This document shows, one piece after another, positions 48,159 to 57,351 of a stretch of 64,000 bases of DNA (its first letter is position 1; every line of letters begins with the position of its first letter). The translations under genes were made by a program, and so were the position numbers. This stretch comes from Clostridiales bacterium UBA1701 (GTDB lineage: Bacteria; Bacillota; Clostridia; Oscillospirales; Oscillospiraceae), in assembly GCA_002320035.1 (NCBI GenBank), contig DCJL01000001.1:7155-71154 (forward strand), read 5' to 3'. The notes below the pieces were generated by a model. It searched no databases. It was given only the letters and a program-made list of their open reading frames with translations, and was not told the origin of the DNA.

Positions 48159-50030
48159 TTGATTAAATACGACGCGGGAAAATGCGATATTGCCGTTATC
48201 GGGGCGGGCCACGCGGGTATTGAGGCCGCCCTGGCCGCGGCACGGCTGGGGCTTGACACCATCTGCTTCACTGTGAATCTGGACAGCGTGGGCAATATGC
48301 CCTGCAACCCGGCCATCGGCGGTACCGGCAAGGGCCATCTCGTGCGGGAGCTGGACGCGCTGGGCGGCGAGATGGCCCGGGCGGCAGACAAGGCATGCAT
48401 CCAGTATCGGATGTTGAACCTGGGCAAGGGCCCTGCGGTTCACTCTCTCCGGGCCCAGGCGGACAGGCGGCGCTATCAGGAGGTCATGAAGGAGACGCTT
48501 GAACGGCAGGAAAATCTGCGTTTGAAGCAGGCGGAAATCGTAGATGTCGGCGTGGAGGACGGCCATGTCCGTTCTGTCACCGCCCATACCGGGGCAGTCT
48601 ACGGCTGCCGGGCGCTTATCATTGCCTCCGGCACCTATCTGGACGGGCGGACCATCGTGGGCGAGGTGCTCCGCTCCTCCGGGCCGGACGGGCTTGCCGC
48701 CGCCGTGCCTCTCGGCGCCCGGCTCCGGGAGCTGGGTCTGGAACTGCGCCGCTTTAAGACCGGCACGCCCCCCAGAGTGAACGCCCGGACGGTGGATTTT
48801 TCCAAAATGGAGCTTCAGCCCGGAGATAAGGACCCGGAGCCCTTTTCTTTTACCACAGGTGAGGCCCCCCAAAACCGTGCCGTCTGCTATCTGACCTATA
48901 CAAATGAGCGCACCCATGATATAATCCGCCAAAATCTTGACCGCAGCCCCATATACGCCGGCGTGATCGAGGGCGTCGGCCCCCGGTACTGCCCCAGCAT
49001 CGAGACGAAGGTGATGACCTTTGCCGACAAGTCCCGGCATCAGCTCTTCGTGGAGCCCATGGGCCTGAACACCGAGGAACTGTATATTCAGGGCTTTTCC
49101 TCCTCCCTGCCCGAGGAGGTTCAGGTTCAGATGCTCCACAGCATTCCCGGCCTCGAACACGCGGAGATGACCCGCTGCGCCTATGCCATCGAGTATGACT
49201 GTGTGGACCCCACCGAGCTTTACCCCACGCTGGAAAGCAAAAAGATCGCCGGGCTGTACGGCGCCGGCCAGTTTAACGGTTCTTCCGGCTATGAGGAGGC
49301 GGCGGTGCAGGGCTTTGTGGCTGGGGTGAATGCGGCGCTGAAGCTGCAGGGCAGGCCCCCCATGATTCTCCGCCGCAGCGAGGCCTACATCGGCGCGCTG
49401 ATTGACGACCTGGTCACAAAAGGTACCGACGAGCCCTACCGCATGATGACCTCCCGCAGCGAATACCGTCTGCTGCTCCGCCAGGACAACGCGGATAAGC
49501 GCCTGAGCCATATCGGCCTGCAGGTGGGTCTGGTGAGCCCGGAGCGGCACCAGGCGGTGCTGGATAAATACGCGGCGGTAGAGCGGGAGATAAGGCGCCT
49601 TGCGCGCTGCCATGTCCCCCCTTCTGAGGCGCTGAACGCCATGCTGGAAGCCAGGGGTACCGCCCCCGTCTCCACCGGGGCTTCTCTGGCCGAGCTTATC
49701 CGCCGCCCCCAGGTGAGCTATGAGGACACGGCGCCCTTTGACCCGGAACGGGGCGAGCTGAGCCGGGCAATCAGAAACCAGGTAGAGATCGGCCTGAAGT
49801 ACGAGGGCTACATCAAGCGCCAGCTCAGGCAGGTAGAGGAGTTCCAGCGCATGGAGAGCCGCCCTCTGCCCCGGGAGCTGGACTATGACGCGATAGCCGG
49901 GCTCCGGCTGGAAGCCAGGGAAAAGCTGAAAAAAATCCGCCCTGAGAACTTCGGCCAGGCCGGTCGCATTTCCGGCGTGTCTCCGGCGGATATTTCGGTT
50001 TTGATGATTTATATGGAGAGCAGGCAATGA
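48159..50030 (+). CDS. mnmG: tRNA U34 carboxymethylaminomethyl-modifying enzyme MnmG
   Basis: FAD-dependent enzyme that, with MnmE, modifies uridine 34 of several tRNAs. The 623-residue protein has the dinucleotide site VIGAGHAGIEAALAAARLG near 11-29, then CNPAIGGTGKGHLVRELDALGGEM near 48-71, RFKTGTPPRVN, and the C-terminal helical domain (YEGYIKRQLRQVEEF) that contacts MnmE. The start is TTG 48159, after GGGGCAGAG; GTG 48129 lies at the transcript start. MnmE is not in the window. The gene overlaps mnmA by ATGA. Confidence 0.95.
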   Translation: MIKYDAGKCDIAVIGAGHAGIEAALAAARLGLDTICFTVNLDSVGNMPCNPAIGGTGKGHLVRELDALGGEMARAADKACIQYRMLNLGKGPAVHSLRAQADRRRYQEVMKETLERQENLRLKQAEIVDVGVEDGHVRSVTAHTGAVYGCRALIIASGTYLDGRTIVGEVLRSSGPDGLAAAVPLGARLRELGLELRRFKTGTPPRVNARTVDFSKMELQPGDKDPEPFSFTTGEAPQNRAVCYLTYTNERTHDIIRQNLDRSPIYAGVIEGVGPRYCPSIETKVMTFADKSRHQLFVEPMGLNTEELYIQGFSSSLPEEVQVQMLHSIPGLEHAEMTRCAYAIEYDCVDPTELYPTLESKKIAGLYGAGQFNGSSGYEEAAVQGFVAGVNAALKLQGRPPMILRRSEAYIGALIDDLVTKGTDEPYRMMTSRSEYRLLLRQDNADKRLSHIGLQVGLVSPERHQAVLDKYAAVEREIRRLARCHVPPSEALNAMLEARGTAPVSTGASLAELIRRPQVSYEDTAPFDPERGELSRAIRNQVEIGLKYEGYIKRQLRQVEEFQRMESRPLPRELDYDAIAGLRLEAREKLKKIRPENFGQAGRISGVSPADISVLMIYMESRQ

Positions 50031-51019
50031 AGGTAGTTTTGGGTTTTTCCGGCGGGGTGGACTCCGCCGTGTCCGCCGTGCTTCTGCGGCAGGCGGGCTA
50101 TGAAGTACATGGGCTCTATCTGGACAATACGGATGAAAAAGCCAGGGACGAAGCCGAAAGCGCCGCGGTACGCATGGGCATTGAGTTCGAAGCTCTGAAT
50201 GTAAAAAAGGAGCTGGAAGAAAATGTATGCCGACCCTTTACGGACTGCTATCTTCGGGGCGAGACGCCCAACCCTTGTATCATCTGCAATCCCAATGTGA
50301 AGTTCAAAAAACTGATCGAGACGGCGGATCGTCTTGGTGCGGCGTATGTGGCCACCGGGCATTATGCCCGGGTTGAAAACGGCGCTCTCTATAAGGGCAT
50401 GCCCGCCAATGACCAGAGCTATATGCTCTGCCGCCTGACAAGGGCGCAGCTCTCCCGGCTGGTTCTGCCCCTGGGCACTTACGAGAAAAAGCAAGTACGG
50501 GCCATGGCAGAGGAATTCGGCCTGCCCGCTGCCCATAAGCCGGACAGCATGGAGATCTGCTTCATTCCCGACAAGGATTATATCGGCTGGCTCTCCCGCC
50601 GCGCCCAGCTTCCCCCTCCCGGAGACTTTGTTTTCCACGGAGAGATAACAGGACGGCACGAGGGCATCCATCGTTACACCGTGGGCCAGCGCCGTCCCGG
50701 GCTTCTCAACGAGCGCAAGGTGTATATCTCCCGCATAAACCCCGCCGACAACACCGTAGAGCTGGCGCTGTGGGAAGAGCTTTTCAAAACCGAGGTCCGC
50801 GCCCGGGCTTTTAACTGGCTCACAGACCGGCCCAACGGGCCTGTACGGGCCCAAGTCCGGGTACGTCACACCAAGTGGGAAAATCCCGCCTGTACGGTAT
50901 ATGTCGATGGAGATAATGTAAAAATAATCTGCGATGAGCCCGTCCGTGCCCCCGCGGCAGGCCAGTCCGCCGTGCTTTACGACGGCGAGCGCGTTTTGGG
51001 CGGCGGTTTTATTATTTAA
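50027..51019 (+). CDS. mnmA: tRNA-specific 2-thiouridylase MnmA
   Basis: Adds sulfur to U34 of tRNA-Lys, -Glu and -Gln. The 330-residue protein has the PP-loop FSGGVDSAV at 7-15, the first catalytic Cys in GETPNPCIICNPNVKFK near 82-98, the ATGHYAR segment, and the second Cys in PDSMEICFIPD near 177-187. Overlap with mnmG pairs the two enzymes that act on the same tRNA position. A sulfur donor such as the NifS encoded 4 kb away is needed. Confidence 0.95.
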   Translation: MKVVLGFSGGVDSAVSAVLLRQAGYEVHGLYLDNTDEKARDEAESAAVRMGIEFEALNVKKELEENVCRPFTDCYLRGETPNPCIICNPNVKFKKLIETADRLGAAYVATGHYARVENGALYKGMPANDQSYMLCRLTRAQLSRLVLPLGTYEKKQVRAMAEEFGLPAAHKPDSMEICFIPDKDYIGWLSRRAQLPPPGDFVFHGEITGRHEGIHRYTVGQRRPGLLNERKVYISRINPADNTVELALWEELFKTEVRARAFNWLTDRPNGPVRAQVRVRHTKWENPACTVYVDGDNVKIICDEPVRAPAAGQSAVLYDGERVLGGGFII

Positions 51020-51115
51020 AAGCGCCTCTGTCTGGCGGGAACAGGATTCCGGTGAACACGGCATTCTGGTTTTTTATAACGAGCTGCACTACCGCTTTGA
51101 ACGGCGGCAATGAAA

Positions 51116-51152
51116 ACCGGCGAGGCCCCGAATCGGGCCGCGCCGGTCTTTT
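51116..51152 (+). terminator. Terminator after mnmA
   Basis: ACCGGCG and GGCCC arms pair with GGGCC and CGCCGGT (one mismatch, loop GAATC), followed by TCTTTT. The 100 bp between the mnmA stop and this stem hold no clear gene, though the frame just before it ends ELHYRFERRQ and may be a remnant. Confidence 0.7.
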
Positions 51153-51163
51153 GATATCCGTTT

Positions 51164-51361
51164 TTATATTTTGTTTCGCTTTTTAAAATAGGCCATGAAT
51201 TCTTCTGCTTTTTCGTCCCTGCGCGCTTTCAGAAGCTCTTCCAGCAGGCGGCCTGCGCCGTTCACATCCCGGTTCAGCTCCTCTATGACGCCGCTGCCAA
51301 AGCTTCTGTGCCGCACGGCGGCGCCCACAAGGCGGAGGTTTTCAATCTTTGCGGAGTCCAT
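51164..51361 (-). CDS. Small hypothetical protein with VxHxxFGxGxI motif
   Basis: A 65-residue cytosolic protein. LVGAAVRHRSFGSGVIEEL at 11-29 resembles the short tudor-like segment at the C-terminus of some UvrD-type helicases. The rest is charged and helical (RLLEELLKARRDEKAEEFMAYFKKRNKI). No strong Shine-Dalgarno is seen. It lies between two terminators, alone on the minus strand. The function is unknown; it may be real or a remnant. Confidence 0.5.
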   Translation of the reverse strand: MDSAKIENLRLVGAAVRHRSFGSGVIEELNRDVNGAGRLLEELLKARRDEKAEEFMAYFKKRNKI

Positions 51362-51408
51362 TATTCAGCACGCTTTCTGTCATTGATACGCATTTTTGAC
51401 AAGCTGGA

Positions 51409-51443
51409 AAGCCCCCTCCTGACAGGAGGGGGCTTTTGCTTTT
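51409..51443. terminator. Bidirectional terminator of the V-ATPase operon
   Basis: AAGCCCCCTCCT pairs perfectly with AGGAGGGGGCTT around GACA, with T-rich tails on both strands. Confidence 0.85.
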
Positions 51444-51451
51444 TTGGCTCT

Positions 51452-52102
51452 TTACTTGTAATGATGGGCGTCCTGGAGAACCATTTCTTTGACCTTCAGC
51501 AGGCGAACCTTGGTGGAGTTTTCGTTTTCCTCCAGCTTCATGGAAATATACTTGATATTCGCCGTAAGCTCGGGGATCATTACATACTCCAGGGCGTTGA
51601 CCCGGCGGCGGGTCTTTTCGATCTCCTCCGCCAGAAGCTGCATGGTCTTTTCCACCTGGGCCAGCTCCAGCATATCCTCAAACACCCGGGCCATTTTGTC
51701 CAGGGCAGCGTCAAGCTCGCCGGAGGTCTGGGCAAAACCGTAGGGGTAGATTTCGGTAGGGTCGTTGTTCTTGGTATGGAAGCTGTACTGAGGCACGTTT
51801 ACGCTCATTATATTCTTGAATTTCAGGCCCAGCTCCACGCTTTGGCGCGGATACAGCAACGCCTGCTCCAGCATCTCCGGGGACATGATGGCGCTCGCCA
51901 CCTGAAGGGAGGCGAAGGCGGCGGTCAGCCCTTCCTCAACGCGGGTACGAAGCTGCTTGTTGCGCTTTACCACATCCATGAACTGACGCATCAGCTCATC
52001 CCGCTTGTCCTTGAGCAGCTTGTGGCCCCGGCGGGCGGTCTTGAGCCTGCCTTTGAGCTGGTTGAGCACCATTCTTGTTGGGGTTACAGCAGTGCTTGCC
52101 AA
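51452..52102 (-). CDS. ntpD: V-type ATPase subunit D
   Basis: Central rotor shaft subunit of 216 residues. The N-terminal long helix starts AVTPTRMVLNQLKGRLKTARRGHKLLKDKRDELM and the C-terminal helix contains TRRRVNALEYVMIPEL, both typical. It couples the A3B3 head to the membrane ring. The start is TTG 52102, nine bases after GGAGG; the ATG nearer the Shine-Dalgarno is out of frame. It is the last gene of the operon. Confidence 0.95.
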   Translation of the reverse strand: MASTAVTPTRMVLNQLKGRLKTARRGHKLLKDKRDELMRQFMDVVKRNKQLRTRVEEGLTAAFASLQVASAIMSPEMLEQALLYPRQSVELGLKFKNIMSVNVPQYSFHTKNNDPTEIYPYGFAQTSGELDAALDKMARVFEDMLELAQVEKTMQLLAEEIEKTRRRVNALEYVMIPELTANIKYISMKLEENENSTKVRLLKVKEMVLQDAHHYK

Positions 52103-52139
52103 AAAGCATCACCTCCGTAAATTAATAATGGGTATGGGC

Positions 52140-53513
52140 TTACTTCTTGGGCATGTACTTCTCGATGAATTCGGGCTTGATACGCTTCAGCTCGCGCTGG
52201 GGCAGAATGCTCAGCAGCTCCCAGCCGATATCCAGCGTCTCCTGGATGCTGCGGTTGGTGTTGTTGCCCTGGCTCACATAGCGTTTCTCAAACTCCTCGG
52301 CAAACTTGGCGAAGAGCTTGTCATCCTCAGACAGGGCGGCCTCGCCCAGAATGGTCATGAGCTCCTTGGCGTCCTTGCCGCGGGAATAGGCGGCGAAGAG
52401 CTGGTTCATGGTACCGGAATGATCCTCACGGGTCTTGCCAGCGCCGATGCCCTTGTCCTTCAGACGGCTCAGGGAGGGCAGCACATCCACGGGTGGAACG
52501 ATACCCTTGCGGTGCAGCTCGCGGCTGAGGATGATCTGGCCCTCGGTGATGTAGCCGGTCAGGTCGGGGATGGGATGGGTCTTATCGTCCTCAGGCATGG
52601 TAAGGATGGGGATCATGGTGATGGAGCCTTTCTTGCCCTGGCGGCGGCCGGCACGCTCGTACATGGTGGCAAGGTCGGTGTATAGGTAGCCGGGATAGCC
52701 ACGGCGGCCGGGAACTTCCTTCTTGGCCGCCGAAACCTCTCGGAGCGCCTCGGCGTAGTTGGTGATATCGGTAAGGATAACCAGGACCTGCATGTCTTTT
52801 TCAAAGGCCAGATATTCCGCGGCAGTCAGCGCCATACGGGGGGTGGCGATGCGTTCCACGGCAGGGTCGTTGGCCAGGTTGGAAAAGACCACGGTTCGGT
52901 CGATGGCGCCGGTGCGGCGGAAGTCATTGATGAAGTACTCGGACTCCTCAAACGTGATGCCGATGGCGGCAAAAACCACGGCGAAGGTCTCATTGTCGCC
53001 CAAAACTCTGGCCTGGCGGGCTATCTGGGCGGCCAGAGCGGCATGGGGCAGGCCGGAGCCGGAGAAGATCGGCAGCTTCTGGCCGCGGACCAGGGTGTTC
53101 AGGCCGTCAATGGTGGAGACGCCGGTCTGGATAAACTCGGCGGGGTAAGCGCGGGCAGCAGGGTTCATGGGAAGGCCGTTTATATCCATATGGGCGTCGG
53201 CCAGGATGGCGGGGCCGCCGTCAATGGGCTGGCCCATGCCGTTGAAAACGCGGCCCAGCATATCTTCAGACACGGCCAGCTCCTGGGGATGGCCCAGAAA
53301 GCGGACCCTGGACTCGGCCAGATTGATGCCCTGGGCGGACTCAAAGAGCTGAACCACCGCTCTGTCGCCCTCGACCTCAAGCACCTTGCAGCGGCGAAGC
53401 TCGCCGTTGGGAAGCTCGATCTCGCCCAGCTCGTCGTAGGTGACGCCTTCAACATGCTCGACCACCATCAGGGGGCTGGCGATTTCCCGTATCGTCTTGT
53501 ACTCTTTAATCAT
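52140..53513 (-). CDS. ntpB: V-type ATPase subunit B
   Basis: Non-catalytic nucleotide-binding-fold subunit of the A3B3 hexamer, 457 residues. It has no Walker A, as expected, and shows FSGSGLPHAALAAQIARQA near 148-166, NLANDPAVERIATPRMALTAAEYLAFE near 208-234, and GYPGYLYTDLATMYERAGR near 272-290. Its ATG overlaps the subunit A stop (4 bp), and subunit D follows 37 bases on. Confidence 0.97.
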   Translation of the reverse strand: MIKEYKTIREIASPLMVVEHVEGVTYDELGEIELPNGELRRCKVLEVEGDRAVVQLFESAQGINLAESRVRFLGHPQELAVSEDMLGRVFNGMGQPIDGGPAILADAHMDINGLPMNPAARAYPAEFIQTGVSTIDGLNTLVRGQKLPIFSGSGLPHAALAAQIARQARVLGDNETFAVVFAAIGITFEESEYFINDFRRTGAIDRTVVFSNLANDPAVERIATPRMALTAAEYLAFEKDMQVLVILTDITNYAEALREVSAAKKEVPGRRGYPGYLYTDLATMYERAGRRQGKKGSITMIPILTMPEDDKTHPIPDLTGYITEGQIILSRELHRKGIVPPVDVLPSLSRLKDKGIGAGKTREDHSGTMNQLFAAYSRGKDAKELMTILGEAALSEDDKLFAKFAEEFEKRYVSQGNNTNRSIQETLDIGWELLSILPQRELKRIKPEFIEKYMPKK

Positions 53514-55279
53514 TCGTCCTCACCTCCGGCTGTGACTTCCTCGATCTCCTTCTTCATCAGCGCGTCAATAGCGTCGTAGTCGGCCTGGAAGCTCTGCGCA
53601 TCGGCCATCTTGGCACGGCCGATCTTTTCTCTGGCGGAAATGGCGAAGAGGCCGTTCATGTCGGCGCCTTTGCCGAGAGCGTCCCGGCAGAGAGAATCAA
53701 AGTGCAGAATCAGATCCAGCAGGCGGAACTGTTTGGGGTAGGAGGAATAGGCATCCTCGTCCACAAAGGCGTTCTGCTGCAGGAAGTCTTCACGGATCAT
53801 CTTTGCAGTCTCCATGGTGAGCCGGTCAGCGGGCGAGAGGGCGTCCTGGCCTACAAGGCGGACAATCTCCTGCAGCTCGCTTTCCTCCTGGAGTATATGC
53901 ATGGCCTTCTCCCGGTTGAGCATGTAGGTCTCTCCAAACTGCTCGGTGTACCAGGAACGCAGGGTGTCGATATACAGGGAGTAGGAGGTCAGCCAGTTGA
54001 TGGCCGGGAAGTGGCGGGCGTAGGCGAGGCTGGAGTCCAGCGCCCAGAACACTTTGACAATACGCATGGTTGCCTGGGAGACAGGCTCGGAAATATCACC
54101 GCCCGGAGGGGAAACGGCGCCGATGGCGGTGACGGAGCCCTGGCGGTCGTCGCTGCCCAGACACTCCACAACGCCGGCGCGCTCGTAGAACTGAGCCAGA
54201 CGGGAGGCCAGGTAGGCAGGGTAGCCCTCTTCACCGGGCATCTCTTCCAGACGGCCGGACATCTCGCGCAGAGCCTCGGCCCAGCGGGAGGTAGAGTCGG
54301 CCAGGACGGCCACGTCGTAACCCATGTCGCGGAAGTACTCGGCTATGGTAATGCCGGTGTAGATGGAGGCTTCCCGGGCCGCCACGGGCATATCGGAGGT
54401 GTTGGCGATAAGCACGGTGCGCTTCATCAGCGGCTCGCCGTTGCGGGGATCCTTCAGCTCAGGGAACTCCATAAGAACGTCAGTCATCTCATTGCCGCGC
54501 TCGCCGCAGCCGATGTAAATGACGATGTCCACGTCGGACCACTTGGCCAACTGGTGCTGAACCACAGTCTTGCCGGAACCGAAGGGGCCGGGGACGGCGG
54601 CAGTGCCGCCCTTGGCGATGGGAAACATGGTGTCTATAATCCGCTGGCCGCTGTTCATCGGGCGGCTTGGGACGTATTTTCTGGTGTAGGGTCTGGCGAT
54701 CCGGACGGGCCAGCGCTGCATCATGCTGAGCTTATGCTCCACGCCCTTTCCGTCTCTCACCACGGCCACAATATCCGTGACCACATGCTCGCCGCTCTCC
54801 ACGCTCAGTACCTCACCAGAAACCCCCCGGGGGACCATGATCTTATGAAGAATGGCGCTGGTTTCCTGGACGGTGCCCAGCACATCGCCGGCGGCGACCT
54901 TGTCGCCGGGTTTTGCCACGGGAACAAAATCCCACTTTTTCTCCCGGTTCAGGGCCGGAACGTTGGCGCCGCGGGTAATGGAATCCCCGGACAGGGCCCG
55001 CATCTCGGGCAGAGGGCGCTGGATGCCGTCATAAATATTGTCCAGCATACCAGGCCCAAGCTCCACGGACATGGGCATACCGGTGGTTTCTACGGTGGCG
55101 CCAGGGCCAAGGCCGGAGGTCTCCTCGTAAACCTGAATGGAGGCCCTGTCGCCGGTCATATTAAGGATCTCGCCTATAAGCCGCTGAGAGCCGACGCGGA
55201 CAACGTCCGAGACGTTGGCGTCCGCCAGGCCCTCGGCCACTACAAGCGGTCCGGAAACTTTGGTAATAGTTCCGCTCAT
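53510..55279 (-). CDS. ntpA: V-type ATPase catalytic subunit A
   Basis: The ATP-hydrolysing subunit, 589 residues. The P-loop is PGPFGSGKTVVQHQLAKW, the catalytic Glu region is IYIGCGERGNEMTDVL, and the Walker B/arginine segment is VAVLADSTSRWAEALREMSGRLEEMPGEEGYPAYLASR. The inserted non-homologous domain that separates V- and F-type catalytic subunits is present near 110-190. It works in alternation with subunit B. Confidence 0.97.
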   Translation of the reverse strand: MSGTITKVSGPLVVAEGLADANVSDVVRVGSQRLIGEILNMTGDRASIQVYEETSGLGPGATVETTGMPMSVELGPGMLDNIYDGIQRPLPEMRALSGDSITRGANVPALNREKKWDFVPVAKPGDKVAAGDVLGTVQETSAILHKIMVPRGVSGEVLSVESGEHVVTDIVAVVRDGKGVEHKLSMMQRWPVRIARPYTRKYVPSRPMNSGQRIIDTMFPIAKGGTAAVPGPFGSGKTVVQHQLAKWSDVDIVIYIGCGERGNEMTDVLMEFPELKDPRNGEPLMKRTVLIANTSDMPVAAREASIYTGITIAEYFRDMGYDVAVLADSTSRWAEALREMSGRLEEMPGEEGYPAYLASRLAQFYERAGVVECLGSDDRQGSVTAIGAVSPPGGDISEPVSQATMRIVKVFWALDSSLAYARHFPAINWLTSYSLYIDTLRSWYTEQFGETYMLNREKAMHILQEESELQEIVRLVGQDALSPADRLTMETAKMIREDFLQQNAFVDEDAYSSYPKQFRLLDLILHFDSLCRDALGKGADMNGLFAISAREKIGRAKMADAQSFQADYDAIDALMKKEIEEVTAGGEDE

Positions 55280-55380
55280 TTACATACCTTCTTTCTCAAA
55301 GGCGGGGGCCGCTGCCCTTCGCCTTTGCATTTTTGGGGCGGGTCTTCCCGCCCGCTTGCCGCGCTTTCAGGCGCGGTTAC

Positions 55381-55701
55381 TCAGTCGCCCAGTATGTTCG
55401 TGCCTACGGCCCGCTCCACAGCGGCCTTCAGCGCCGACTGGCCAAGGCCCAGAGAGCCCTCCCTGCCGGGGATGAGAATAATGGCGGGGGCTGGGCTGTC
55501 CTTGAATTTGTCTATCTCGGCCGCAAGCTGCGCGGCCAGATTCTCTTCGATGTAAATAATGGCATACTCTTCACCTTCCCGGGTGAGCGTGCGCAGGATG
55601 TTTCCCGCCTCCGCCGCATCCGCCGCGGGATAGGTCTCAAGCCCAAGGGCCTTAAAGCCCATGACCGTCTCTATGCCGCCGATAACCGCAATTTTAAGCA
55701 T
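55381..55701 (-). CDS. ntpF: V-type ATPase subunit F
   Basis: Small rotor-shaft subunit of 106 residues. It begins KIAVIGGIETVMGFKALGLETYP and has EYAIIYIEENLAAQL near 56-70, matching NtpF/AtpF of V-type ATPases. Its first 8 bases overlap subunit C's end. The subunit A start lies about 100 bases further. Confidence 0.92.
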   Translation of the reverse strand: MLKIAVIGGIETVMGFKALGLETYPAADAAEAGNILRTLTREGEEYAIIYIEENLAAQLAAEIDKFKDSPAPAIILIPGREGSLGLGQSALKAAVERAVGTNILGD

Positions 55702-56686
55702 TCAGATCACGCAGCCTTTCCCGGATGACCCCCGGCGCAATGCCGGAGAGCCTGCCCGTAAGGATCATTCTGGCGGCGGTGATCTCGCCCTCCACTGCCG
55801 CCATGTAGGCGATCAGCGGCTCGCTGCCGTAGCTGACGAGTCTGGCGTCGGACAGATACTCGCCGACAGCGTTGTCACAGGCTCGCTCAAAAGCAGTCAT
55901 GCCCGCGCCGCTCACGGCCTCTGCCGCCAGAGCCGCCGCCTTTTCAAGGGCACCGCTGGCAAACAGCGCCGCCACGCCCTCCGCGTCGCCGGCGGAGGCG
56001 ATGCGCCCCTCGTCTACGCTGCCGCCGGACATAAGCACGGAGCGGAGAAACTCCTCCCCCTTGCCCATGCGCAGGATGCGCACAGCGCTTTTCAGGTTGG
56101 CGCTGTCCACAAGTATTTCGGCATAGCCCTCAAGAAAGCTGCTCTCTGCCGACCGGGCGGCTTTTTTCAGCTCCGAGAAATAGGCCTTGTCCAGAATCAT
56201 ATCCGCAAGCTGGGGATTGCCCGTCCGGGCGAGGACGGCCTTGGCCTCCTCCATGGCGGCGCCCAGTTCCTCGGGAAGCTCCGCGAAGCGGCCCTCGCTG
56301 TATGCCTGCTTCAGTTCCCCGGGAGCCACGCGGCCGGACGCGCTCAAAAGCCGCCCCGCGTCCACACCCATGGCCTCGGCCTTTATAAGGGCCTTGGCGT
56401 TGTGGTAGTCATACTTGAGCCGGAACGCGTCCACCACTTCCCGCTGCGGAGAGAGCTCCTCAAGCTCTTTGAATATCTCGTCCCGGTGCTTTGTGAGCGC
56501 GGCCTCGATCTCCTTGGCGCTCATCTGGGACATGTCCTCGTATCCGCAGTCGGTCAGCAGCTTCGCGGCCTCCTCGAAGGAGGGGGCCTCCAGCATGCGC
56601 TGGGCCCGGTCGCCGTTCAGGAGCCGGGGTTCCCTTGCGCGAAGCATGGCAGACAGGCAGAGATACGCTTCGTTTTTATTTGACAA
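55694..56686 (-). CDS. ntpC: V-type ATPase subunit C
   Basis: Connects the rotor shaft to the proteolipid ring (subunit d-like), 330 residues. It starts with the helical segment ACLCLSAMLRAREPRLL-like (YLCLSAMLRAREPRLLNGDRA) and has FRLKYDYHNAKALIKAEAMG near 107-126, a family mark. It overlaps subunit F by 8 bases. Its ATG lies 35 bases after the subunit E stop. Confidence 0.92.
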   Translation of the reverse strand: MSNKNEAYLCLSAMLRAREPRLLNGDRAQRMLEAPSFEEAAKLLTDCGYEDMSQMSAKEIEAALTKHRDEIFKELEELSPQREVVDAFRLKYDYHNAKALIKAEAMGVDAGRLLSASGRVAPGELKQAYSEGRFAELPEELGAAMEEAKAVLARTGNPQLADMILDKAYFSELKKAARSAESSFLEGYAEILVDSANLKSAVRILRMGKGEEFLRSVLMSGGSVDEGRIASAGDAEGVAALFASGALEKAAALAAEAVSGAGMTAFERACDNAVGEYLSDARLVSYGSEPLIAYMAAVEGEITAARMILTGRLSGIAPGVIRERLRDLNA

Positions 56687-56721
56687 ATCTTTCCCTCCCT
56701 ATTTGGGGATCATATTCGCCG

Positions 56722-57309
56722 TCAATCAAAGAGGACGCCGGCAAGCTGGGCCGACATGTCCGCCCGACAGAGCTCTACAAGCAGCTCCACCGTACAGTTG
56801 ACCTCGATATTGCCGCGGCGCAGTATGAGTCCGCCCGCGAAGTTGCCGGCGTCCGCTGCCAGCGTGAGCCTTCCGGCGCCAAGCATTTCGTTGGCCGCCT
56901 TTACCGCCGCCGGGCCGACAGTGTCCCTGTCCCGCCCGTTGAGGAGGACTTCCTCGTCTCCGGTAACGGCTGCCTGGGCCGCAAGCTTTGCAAGGAAGGC
57001 GGCATACTGCTCCTTCGGCAGGCCGACGATCATATCCCGGGCTTTATCAAAGCTTGCAGATACCATCTCCTGCTTGAGCGCCAGAACCGCCTTTTTCGCT
57101 TCCATCTGGGCGATGCGCTCTATGCTGTCCACCTTGTCCTGGCATTCCTTTACGCCGGCGCGTATTTTATCGCCATATGCAGCGCTGGCCTTCTTTTCGT
57201 AGTCCTCCCGGATACTCGCGCACTGCTGCTCAGCCTGAGCGAGTATCGCGTCGGCCTGGGCTTTGGCATCGGCCTGGATATGCGCGATTATTTTTTCAGT
57301 GCCTTTCAT
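56722..57309 (-). CDS. ntpE: V-type ATPase subunit E
   Basis: Peripheral stalk subunit of 195 residues. The N-terminal half is a long charged helix rich in Ala, Glu, Gln and Lys (IIAHIQADAKAQADAILAQAEQQ), forming a coiled coil with the G/H subunit. The C-terminal half is globular, with AAVTGDEEVLLNGRDRDTVG and a final beta region. It holds the A3B3 head against rotation. Confidence 0.92.
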   Translation of the reverse strand: MKGTEKIIAHIQADAKAQADAILAQAEQQCASIREDYEKKASAAYGDKIRAGVKECQDKVDSIERIAQMEAKKAVLALKQEMVSASFDKARDMIVGLPKEQYAAFLAKLAAQAAVTGDEEVLLNGRDRDTVGPAAVKAANEMLGAGRLTLAADAGNFAGGLILRRGNIEVNCTVELLVELCRADMSAQLAGVLFD

Positions 57310-57351
57310 AGAAAAATCTCCGTTCTGCTTTTTTGGTTGCCGGGCGGCGCA

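Noticed and set aside
53702..55555. A 617-codon plus-strand frame opposite V-ATPase subunit A
   Set aside because: The minus strand encodes an unmistakable catalytic subunit with P-loop; this is a shadow.
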